DNA of 5,015 bases from Conexibacter sp. (GTDB taxonomy: Bacteria; Actinomycetota; Thermoleophilia; Solirubrobacterales; Solirubrobacteraceae), in NCBI GenBank assembly GCA_025964295.1, contig JAOPZD010000586.1:1-5015 (forward strand). The letters are read 5' to 3'. A model generated the notes under the pieces. It had not been told where the DNA came from. It was given only the letters and a program-made list of their open reading frames with translations, and ran no database searches. Below, piece by piece: positions 1 to 4,560 of this stretch. The translations under genes and the position numbers were made by a program. Each line of letters starts with the position of its first letter. Positions within the stretch are counted from its first letter, which is position 1.

Positions 1-55
1 GCGTGGTGTCGCCGAGGCGGACGGGGCCGGTCGGCCAGAGCGAGGGGTCAGGCAC
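1..55 (-). CDS. ureC: Urease alpha subunit, N-terminal fragment (runs off left edge)
   Basis: Only the first 18 codons are present; they read MPDPSLWPTGPVRLGDTT with a GTG start at 55-53. The PVRLGDTT stretch matches the conserved start of urease alpha subunits (family pattern roughly YGPTTGDRVRLGDTDL). In the family this subunit carries the nickel active site that hydrolyses urea to ammonia and carbamate in the cytoplasm; none of the active-site residues lie in this fragment. The GTG overlaps the end of ureAB by 8 bp (GTGCCTGA), an arrangement typical of translational coupling. Compared with classical UreC the N-terminus is a few residues shorter, and the GPTTGD segment is abbreviated to PTGP. 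The identity rests on this short motif and on the position directly after a urease gamma/beta gene; the context makes it fairly secure. Confidence 0.8.
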   Translation of the reverse strand, partial: MPDPSLWPTGPVRLGDTT

Positions 56-716
56 CGCGGTAGCCCTTCTCGCGCGCGGCGGCCAGCGCGGCGTCGCGCG
101 CGCCCGGCTCGTCCAGGGGTCCGTCGACCAGCTCGCCGTGGCCGCGCACGACGCGCGCGCCGCCGATCGCGACCAGCGCGACCTCGCGCGGCTCGCCCGG
201 GGCGAAGAACACCTTCGTCCGCGCGGGGACGGCGAGGCGCATCCCCCACGCCGCGGCGCGGTCGAAGCGCAACATGGGGTTGGTCTCGAAGAAGTGCAGG
301 TGGCTGGTCACGCCGATCGGGACGGCGCCCTCGTTGACGACGGCGATCCGCGCGGTCGCGGCGTCCAGCCACGGCGCGTCGGGCTCGGCGTCGCCGGCGC
401 CCGCGTCCGGCCCCGCCCCCAGCGGATCCTCGAGGACCACGAGGTGCCGGCCGTCCCGGAAGACCGCCTCGACCTCGATGCGCCGCACCAGGTCTCGCAC
501 GCCCTCCAGGACGTCGTCCTCCCCCAGCACCGCGTAGGCGCCGGCGACGACCGCGTCGTAGCGCAGCCCGTCGCGGGCCAGCTCGCAGACGGCGTCGGCG
601 ACCAGCGCCGTCGCCTCGGCCTGGTTGAGCTTGAGCCCGCGCGCCCGCCGCGCCCGGGCCAGCTCGGCGGCGAGGAAGAGCAGCAGGCGATCCTGCTCCT
701 GGGGCAGCAGCCTCAT
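48..716 (-). CDS. ureAB: Fused urease gamma/beta subunit (UreAB)
   Basis: A 222-residue structural subunit of urease in which the normally separate gamma and beta chains are joined. Residues 1-99 are the gamma part: LTP-like start (MRLLPQEQDR), KLNQAEATAL at 29-38, ELARDG at 45-50, and the VEAVFRDG stretch at 82-89 before EDPL. Residues 100-121 form a Gly/Ala/Asp/Pro-rich linker. Residues 122-200 are the beta part, with VNEGAVPIGVTSHLHFFETN around 127-146, LRFDRAAAWGMRL and VALVAIGGARVVRG. A similar gamma-beta fusion is known from Helicobacter UreA and some actinomycetes. The subunit packs with UreC to form the nickel enzyme. The ATG at 716 gives the canonical gamma-subunit N-terminus; there is no Shine-Dalgarno, but TAGGCT lies 6 nt upstream and could be a -10 box. 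It follows the B12-binding gene by 16 bp and overlaps ureC by 8 bp, so an operon is likely. No accessory genes (ureD/E/F/G) are in view. Confidence 0.95.
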   Translation of the reverse strand: MRLLPQEQDRLLLFLAAELARARRARGLKLNQAEATALVADAVCELARDGLRYDAVVAGAYAVLGEDDVLEGVRDLVRRIEVEAVFRDGRHLVVLEDPLGAGPDAGAGDAEPDAPWLDAATARIAVVNEGAVPIGVTSHLHFFETNPMLRFDRAAAWGMRLAVPARTKVFFAPGEPREVALVAIGGARVVRGHGELVDGPLDEPGARDAALAAAREKGYRGA

Positions 717-732
717 ATGGCGAGCCTAGCCG

Positions 733-1557
733 TCAGCTCGCGGGCTCGAAGCGCGTGCGCAGCGTGGCGAGCAGCTCGCCGAGGTCGCTCGTGACGAGAT
801 CGGCTCCCCAGGCGCGCGCCAGCTCGACGACCGGCCCGCGGTACAGCGAGCCGCCGACGGCGATCATCGGCCGCGGCCGGACGCGGTGCAGCGCCGCGAC
901 CGCCTCCTCGACGCCGGGCAGCCGGCCGACGGTGGCGGTCGACAGCGCGACGAGGTCGGGGCACTCGGTGGCGACCAGCTCGGCGAGCGCGCCGGCCGGC
1001 GCCGCCGCGCCCAGCGCGATGACCTCCCAGCCCGCCCGCTCCAGCAGGTCGGCGACCATCCGCGCGCCGAGCGCGTGCAGCTCGTCGGGCGAGGAGGTGA
1101 CGACCGCCAGCCGGCCGCGGGTCGGCGCGGCGCGCCGGTCGGGCGCCAGCACGCCGAGCAGCTGCGCGGTCGCCTCGGTGGCGAAGTGCTCGTCGGCGAC
1201 GGTGATCTCGTCCAGCGACCAGAGGTCGCCGATCTCCTCCAGCGCCGGCCGCAGGACCGAGCCGTAGATCTCGACGATCGGCGCGCCGCGCGCGACGAGG
1301 TCCTCGACGAGCGCGCGGGCGCGGCGGTCGTCGCGCTCCAGCAGCGCGGCGCGGTAGGCGTCGGCCGCGTCGCGCAGCTCCCCGATCGCGACCGGCTCGG
1401 GCACGAGCCGCAGCCCGCGCCCGTCGTCGCCGTGCAGCGCGCGGTCGACCGCAGCGTTGACGAAGTGCGAGAGGTCCTGGCCGTCGTGTGCCAGGCGCGC
1501 CTCCAACTCGTCAATTAGGCCGCTCTGGAACCTGATCGGCCGCACCTTCGTCCCCAT
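733..1557 (-). CDS. Ribbon-helix-helix/cobalamin-binding regulator, CarH-like photosensory motif
   Basis: A 274-residue protein with three parts. Residues 4-43 look like a ribbon-helix-helix DNA-binding domain: strand KVRPIRFQ, helix LIDELEARLAHDG, helix LSHFVNAAVDRALHG. Residues 55-140 resemble the four-helix B12-binding cap (B12-binding-2) and contain W113, then nine residues, then E123-H124, the W-x9-E-H signature of CarH-type adenosylcobalamin photoreceptors. Residues 148-274 are a Rossmann-type B12-binding domain with E159-x-H161-x-x-G164 (H161 is the likely lower axial cobalt ligand), S206 and G235-G236. The residue after W113 is Ser, where Thermus CarH has the light-state ligand His132. 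The start is ATG 1557, because the domain begins there and codons upstream run antisense into the agmatine deiminase gene. Inferred role: a cobalamin-dependent, possibly light-responsive transcription regulator, perhaps of the downstream urease genes and its own promoter. Alternative: a corrinoid protein of a methyltransferase system, less likely given the RHH domain and the absence of methyltransferase genes here. Confidence 0.8.
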   Translation of the reverse strand: MGTKVRPIRFQSGLIDELEARLAHDGQDLSHFVNAAVDRALHGDDGRGLRLVPEPVAIGELRDAADAYRAALLERDDRRARALVEDLVARGAPIVEIYGSVLRPALEEIGDLWSLDEITVADEHFATEATAQLLGVLAPDRRAAPTRGRLAVVTSSPDELHALGARMVADLLERAGWEVIALGAAAPAGALAELVATECPDLVALSTATVGRLPGVEEAVAALHRVRPRPMIAVGGSLYRGPVVELARAWGADLVTSDLGELLATLRTRFEPAS

Positions 1558-1591
1558 GGGCGCGATGCTAGCTGGCATCCTCCACGCGGCC
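1558..1591. promoter_or_regulatory. Divergent intergenic region with imperfect palindrome (candidate operator/promoter)
   Basis: This 34-bp spacer separates the start codons of the minus-strand B12-binding regulator and the plus-strand agmatine deiminase. It contains GATGCTAGCTGGCATC at 1564-1579, an inverted repeat in which 7 of 8 symmetric pairs match (only T1569/G1574 fail). On the minus strand the palindrome overlaps TAGCAT (1570-1565), a plausible -10 box (TANNNT) 7 nt before the regulator's ATG. A dimeric regulator bound here would block the regulator's own promoter and sit 12 bp from the deiminase start. RHH and CarH-type proteins act as dimers or higher oligomers on inverted or repeated sites, so autoregulation is a reasonable inference. 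No clear -35 box was found on either strand. Confidence 0.45.
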
Positions 1592-2611
1592 ATGTCGACC
1601 CCCGCCGCCGCCGGACTGACGATGCCGCCCGAGTGGGCCCCCCATGAGCGGACGCTGATGGCCTGGCCGTGCCGCCGCGAGCTCTGGGGCGGCCAGCTCG
1701 GCGCCGCGAAGGCCGAGAGCGCGGGCGTGGCCAACGCGATCGCGGCGTTCGAGCCGGTGACGATGGTCGCGCGCGACGCGGCCGACGCGCAGGAGGCCCG
1801 GGCGGCGCTGGACGGCGACGTGGAGATCCTGCAGGCGCCGGTCGACGACTCGTGGCTGCGCGACAGCGGCCCGATCTTCGTGGTCGACCACGTCGAGGAG
1901 CCCAGCCGCCGCGTCGGCGTGCACTTCGGCTTCAACTCGTGGGGTGAGAAGTTCGAGGGCTATGAGAACGACCAGGCGATCGGCCGGCTGCTCGCCGAGC
2001 ACGTCGGCTCGGAGGTCGTGCGCGCGCCGCTGGTCCTCGAGGGCGGGTCGATCGCGGTCGACGGCGCGGGCGTCCTGCTGACCACCGAGCAGTGCCTGCT
2101 GCACCCCAACCGCAACCCGTCGATGGACCGCGACGAGATCGCCCGGCACCTCCGGGACTACCTCGGCGTGCGCGACGTCGTCTGGCTCGGCCAGGGTCTG
2201 GTCGAGGACAAGGACACCGACGGCCACGTCGACCTGATCGCCGCGTTCGTGGCGCCCGGCCGGGTCCTGCTCCAGCGCGCGGCGGCCGACAACCCCAACC
2301 ACGACAACATGGTCCGCAACCGTGAGATCGCGATCGCCGCCGGCCTCGAGGTCATCGACTTCGACCCCTTGGCCTACGCCGAGGTCGAGGGCGAGCGCAT
2401 CGTCGCGTCCTACATGAACTTCTACGTCGGCGAGCGCTTCGTCGTCGTGCCGATCGCCGGCCAGGCCGACCTCGACGCCGAGGCGCTGACCCGGATCGCC
2501 GACGCCTACGACAACGCCAAGGAGGTCATCGGCGTCCCGGGCGTCGTGCACGCCTTCGGCGGCGGCGGCCCCCACTGCATCACGCAGCAGGTGCCGGCGC
2601 TGGCGGGCTGA
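1592..2611 (+). CDS. aguA: Agmatine deiminase (porphyromonas-type peptidyl-arginine deiminase family)
   Basis: A 339-residue cytoplasmic enzyme predicted to convert agmatine to N-carbamoylputrescine and ammonia, a step in putrescine synthesis or agmatine catabolism. Visible family features: MPPEWAPHERTLMAWP at 11-26, PVDDSWLRDSGP at 83-94, FNSWGEKF at 114-121, LEGGS at 149-153 (E150), D208-T-D-G-H212-V-D, and the C-terminal GGGGPHCITQQVPA with the nucleophile C329. All expected catalytic positions (Asp, Glu, Asp/His, Cys) are present and the length is normal. Two starts are possible: ATG 1592 or ATG 1622, ten codons later, where the conserved region begins. Neither has a Shine-Dalgarno; 1592 is chosen as the longer reading that does not run into the divergent gene. 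The partner N-carbamoylputrescine amidohydrolase is not in this window. The main alternative is another guanidine-modifying enzyme, but GHVD and HCITQQ fit agmatine deiminase well. Confidence 0.92.
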   Translation: MSTPAAAGLTMPPEWAPHERTLMAWPCRRELWGGQLGAAKAESAGVANAIAAFEPVTMVARDAADAQEARAALDGDVEILQAPVDDSWLRDSGPIFVVDHVEEPSRRVGVHFGFNSWGEKFEGYENDQAIGRLLAEHVGSEVVRAPLVLEGGSIAVDGAGVLLTTEQCLLHPNRNPSMDRDEIARHLRDYLGVRDVVWLGQGLVEDKDTDGHVDLIAAFVAPGRVLLQRAAADNPNHDNMVRNREIAIAAGLEVIDFDPLAYAEVEGERIVASYMNFYVGERFVVVPIAGQADLDAEALTRIADAYDNAKEVIGVPGVVHAFGGGGPHCITQQVPALAG

Positions 2612-2629
2612 GCGGCGGCCGGCTCAGCC
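2606..2629. terminator. Candidate bidirectional terminator hairpin
   Basis: A perfect 8-bp inverted repeat, GGCTGAGC at 2606-2613 and GCTCAGCC at 2622-2629, flanks an 8-nt GC-rich loop between two convergent genes. The left arm contains the TGA stop of the agmatine deiminase and the right arm contains the stop (TCA on plus) of the SCP2-like gene. There is no T-tract on either side, so it is not a textbook intrinsic terminator; such hairpins between convergent genes in high-GC actinobacteria are often taken as terminators. Confidence 0.5.
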
Positions 2630-2995
2630 GTGGGCGCGCCGGAGTCGCGCGCGCTCCTGCTGCTTCTCGACCACGCGCTGGATCAGCTGCAGGTACTGCT
2701 GGACGCCGGTGGCCTTCGCGCGGCCCTCGTGGAAGGCCTGGGACCAGTCGTCGACCTTCGCGCCGTGCTCGCACATCAGGTTGAAGAAGTCGCGGCGCAT
2801 CTCGATCCGGACCCGCGCGTCGGCGGCGATGTCCTTGGTCACGGTGAGGTCCGGCATCTCCAGGCGGAACTGCTGCGTGTCGCCGCGGCCGTGGAGGTCA
2901 ATGCCGACCACCAGCTTGAGCGGCTTGAGGGCCGGGACCTCCTCGAGGACGCCGCGGACGGCCTGGTCGATCAACTGCGGTGCGTCGCTGCTCAC
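2624..2995 (-). CDS. Small SCP2 (sterol carrier)-like protein
   Basis: A 123-residue protein of uncertain function. Residues 40-100 follow the pattern of SCP2-type lipid-binding domains: hydrophobic strands with FRLEMPDLTVTKD (43-55) and VRIEMRRDFFNLM (62-74), then WSQAFHEGRAKATG at 84-97, resembling the F-x-x-G-x-x-x-x-x-G end of that fold. A Lys/Arg/Gln-rich helix (107-123) closes the protein. It has no signal peptide or membrane segment. The GTG at 2995 is chosen because codons upstream are low-complexity Arg-rich sequence in the non-coding region. There is no Shine-Dalgarno, but TAACGT lies 7 nt upstream, which fits a leaderless transcript. SCP2-like proteins bind lipids or acyl-CoA, and an acyl-CoA dehydrogenase lies upstream on the same strand, but 222 bp and a strong hairpin separate them. 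The family call is moderate; the reading frame itself is well supported by codon bias and by its fit against the convergent gene. Confidence 0.6.
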   Translation of the reverse strand: MSSDAPQLIDQAVRGVLEEVPALKPLKLVVGIDLHGRGDTQQFRLEMPDLTVTKDIAADARVRIEMRRDFFNLMCEHGAKVDDWSQAFHEGRAKATGVQQYLQLIQRVVEKQQERARLRRAHG

Positions 2996-3002
2996 GGGCG
3001 GG

Positions 3003-3008
3003 ACGTTA
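3003..3008 (-). promoter_or_regulatory. Candidate -10 box for the SCP2-like gene
   Basis: The minus strand reads TAACGT, followed by CCCGCCC and then the GTG start. A TANNNT hexamer seven bases before the start codon would place the transcript start at or next to the GTG, so the message would be leaderless. No recognisable -35 box is present. Confidence 0.35.
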
Positions 3009-3125
3009 GCGGTCCGCGCGCCGCCCGCGCCGCCGACGCCGAGCGGCGTCCAGCGCGAAGCGTTGGTGATGATGCGGCGCGCAGTGGTTCGGCGATGACG
3101 GCGAGGACGTGAGGAGCGACGCCGC

Positions 3126-3144
3126 CGATCGCGTTGAGCGATCG
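3126..3144. repeat. Small inverted repeat overlapping the foot of the long hairpin
   Basis: CGATCGC (3126-3132) and GCGATCG (3138-3144) form a 7-bp perfect stem around the loop GTTGA. The last three bases are also used by the long hairpin, so the two structures compete at the base. Confidence 0.5.
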
Positions 3145-3186
3145 ATGGCATCCAACCCGCGCATATCGCGGGCTGGATGCCATCGA
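3142..3186. terminator. Long stem-loop downstream of the acyl-CoA dehydrogenase (candidate terminator or dispersed palindromic repeat)
   Basis: Arms 3142-3161 and 3167-3186 pair over 20 positions around the 5-nt loop CATAT. The only imperfection is A3155 opposite C3173; in RNA copied from the minus strand this becomes a G-U wobble, so the stem is fully paired in the sense of the acyl-CoA dehydrogenase transcript. It begins 31 bp past that gene's stop. No T-run follows in either direction, so it is not a classic intrinsic terminator. Alternatives are an mRNA 3'-stabilising hairpin or one copy of a dispersed REP-like element. Confidence 0.55.
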
Positions 3187-3193
3187 GGTTTCC

Positions 3194-3205
3194 TTCGGGC
3201 CCGAA
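3194..3205. repeat. Perfect 12-bp palindrome
   Basis: TTCGGGCCCGAA is perfectly self-complementary and lies 12 bp past the stop of the acyl-CoA dehydrogenase gene. It could be an additional 3' structure in that message or chance in GC-rich DNA. Confidence 0.4.
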
Positions 3206-3217
3206 ACGACCCCGCCC

Positions 3218-4432
3218 CTAGATCTTGTGGCGCTGCAGCAGCTTCTTGCCGATGACCATCCGCTGGATCTCCGACGTGCCCTCGCCGATGAGCAGCAGCG
3301 GCGCGTCGCGGTAGATCCGCTCGATCTCGTACTCCTTGGAGTAGCCGTAGCCGCCGTGGATGCGCAGGCACTGCTCGGCGCAGAAGTGCGCGGCCTCGGA
3401 GGCGAACAGCTTGGCCATGCCGGCCTCCATGTCGGAGCGCAGGCCGGCGTCCTTCATCATCGCGGCGCGGCGGGTCAGCAGGCGGGCGGCGTCCAGCTGG
3501 GTGGCCATGTCGGCGAGCTTGAACTGGATCGCCTGGTGCTGGGCGATCGGCTTGCCGAACGTCTTGCGCTCCTGGGAGTACTTCAGCGCGAGCTCCAGCG
3601 CGCGCTGCGCGAGGCCGACGCCGCGGGCGGCGACGTTGGCGCGGCCGACCTCCAGCGCGTCCATCATCTGGGCGAAGCCCGCGTTGAGGCCCGCGTCCTC
3701 GCCGCCGAGGATGTTCTCGGCCGGGCACTTGTAGCCGTCGTAGACCAGCTCGGTCGACTCGACGCCCTTGTACCCCATCTTCTTGATCTTGGGCGGCACG
3801 GTCAGGCCGGCGTACTCGCCGGTGTTCTCGCTGACGCCCGCCTCCTTCTCGGTGATGAAGCAGGTGAAGCCCTTGTGGGTGGGCTGGGCGTCAGGATCGG
3901 TCTTGACGAGCAGGAAGACCAGCGACGACATCAGGCCGTTGGTGACCCACATCTTCTGGCCGTTGATCTCGTACTTGCCGTCGTCCAGCTTCTTGGCGTT
4001 GGTCTTGATCGCCTGGACGTCGGAGCCCAGCTCGGGCTCGCTCAGCGAGAACGCGGCGCGGATCTCGCCGGTCGCCATGCGCGGCAGGTACTTGGACTTC
4101 TGCTCGTCGCTGCCGTACTTCAGCAGCAGGTAGGACCCGATGAAGTGGGTGTTGATGACGCCCGAGATCGAGATCCAGCCGCGCGAGAGCTCCTCGACGA
4201 CCATGACGTAGGTCGTGAGGTCGAGGCCGAGGCCGCCGTACTCCTCCGGGATGGTGATGCCGAAGAGCCCCAGCTCCTTGAGCTGGTCGACGATCGGGGC
4301 GGGGTACTCGTCGGCGCCGTCGTAGTGCTCGGCGTTGGGGATGATCTGCTCGTCGACGAACTGCCGGACCATCTCGATGATGGCCTTCTGCTCGTCGGTC
4401 GAATCGGTGTACACGCTGGTCTCGACGGCCAT
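3218..4432 (-). CDS. Acyl-CoA dehydrogenase
   Basis: A complete 404-residue flavoenzyme predicted to oxidise an acyl-CoA to the trans-2-enoyl-CoA and pass electrons to electron-transfer flavoprotein, as in beta-oxidation or branched-chain amino acid breakdown. The N-terminal helical domain (about 10-125) includes GITIPEEYGGLGL at 58-70. The first family signature is AFSLSEPELGSD (127-138), followed by the middle beta domain with WVTNG at 162-166. The C-terminal helical domain has RKTFGKPIAQHQAIQFKLAD (289-308), LRIHGGYGYSKEYEIERIYR (356-375) and the GEGTSEIQ loop, where E384 is the expected catalytic base. The chain length preferred cannot be read from sequence here. The ATG at 4432 is preceded at 5 nt by GGAG (4441-4438), the clearest ribosome site in the window. 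It is divergent from the PAS-domain gene and has palindromic promoter DNA between them, suggesting control by a dimeric repressor. It is monocistronic as far as visible. Confidence 0.96.
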   Translation of the reverse strand: MAVETSVYTDSTDEQKAIIEMVRQFVDEQIIPNAEHYDGADEYPAPIVDQLKELGLFGITIPEEYGGLGLDLTTYVMVVEELSRGWISISGVINTHFIGSYLLLKYGSDEQKSKYLPRMATGEIRAAFSLSEPELGSDVQAIKTNAKKLDDGKYEINGQKMWVTNGLMSSLVFLLVKTDPDAQPTHKGFTCFITEKEAGVSENTGEYAGLTVPPKIKKMGYKGVESTELVYDGYKCPAENILGGEDAGLNAGFAQMMDALEVGRANVAARGVGLAQRALELALKYSQERKTFGKPIAQHQAIQFKLADMATQLDAARLLTRRAAMMKDAGLRSDMEAGMAKLFASEAAHFCAEQCLRIHGGYGYSKEYEIERIYRDAPLLLIGEGTSEIQRMVIGKKLLQRHKI

Positions 4433-4560
4433 TGGTGCTCCAGGTTTCAACGTTAAGGGGGCCACGGAGGATACCTGTGGGCGACCGAACGTTCGTCCGT
4501 GGCGAGCCCCTTGGATCCGATGGACCGGGTTCCGGGGTCGATGGAGGACGCGAGTCAAGG
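4433..4560. promoter_or_regulatory. Divergent promoter region with nested palindromes
   Basis: This 128-bp region lies between the acyl-CoA dehydrogenase (minus) and the PAS-domain gene (plus). It contains the GGAG ribosome site for the dehydrogenase (4438-4441). Two minus-strand TANNNT hexamers could be -10 boxes: TAACGT (4455-4450) and TATCCT (4473-4468). On the plus strand TTCAAC (4446-4451) and GATACC (4470-4475), 18 bp apart, are a weak -35/-10 candidate. The perfect palindrome CGAACGTTCG (4486-4495) lies inside the outer inverted repeat GCCACGGA/TCCGTGGC (4461-4468, 4496-4503). Palindromes of this type are often operators for TetR-family regulators of fatty-acid genes; the regulator is not visible here. 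The promoter assignments are uncertain. Confidence 0.45.

Larger units (their letters stand above)
2996..3217. other. Non-coding spacer with several inverted repeats
   Basis: No reading frame in this spacer looks coding: the possible extensions give Arg/Ala-rich, low-complexity translations. It holds, from right to left in the direction of the minus-strand genes, a 12-bp palindrome next to the acyl-CoA dehydrogenase stop (3194-3205), a 20-bp-stem hairpin (3142-3186), a second 7-bp-stem hairpin overlapping its foot (3126-3144), about 110 bp without obvious structure, and a possible -10 box (TAACGT, 3008-3003) for the SCP2-like gene. Confidence 0.6.

Noticed and set aside
1457..1591. Upstream start at 1457 for agmatine deiminase.
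   Set aside because: The extra 45 residues show no family similarity and lie antisense to the RHH domain of the divergent gene; the family N-terminus is reached from 1592 or 1622.
1558..1935. N-terminal extension of the B12-binding gene by 126 codons (start at 1935, minus strand).
   Set aside because: The extension is Ser/Arg/Ala-rich low-complexity sequence antisense to the conserved agmatine deiminase gene, and the RHH domain starts exactly at the ATG at 1557.
1568..2575. 335-codon open frame on the minus strand opposite agmatine deiminase.
   Set aside because: Its Val/Asp/Arg-rich composition is typical of the antisense of a GC-rich gene; the plus frame has all catalytic motifs.
2996..3183. 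Short minus-strand frames spanning the spacer, including upstream extension of the SCP2-like gene.
   Set aside because: They pass through the long hairpin and give Arg/Ser/Ala-rich sequence with no similarity to known domains; the SCP2-like domain does not need them.
3134..4456. 440-codon open frame on the plus strand opposite the acyl-CoA dehydrogenase.
   Set aside because: It is Leu/Gly/Val/Asp-rich with no recognisable domain; the minus frame carries both acyl-CoA dehydrogenase signatures and the catalytic Glu.
4433..4558. N-terminal extension of the acyl-CoA dehydrogenase to 4558.
   Set aside because: The ATG at 4432 has a well-spaced GGAG and gives the normal family N-terminus; the extension crosses palindromic promoter DNA.
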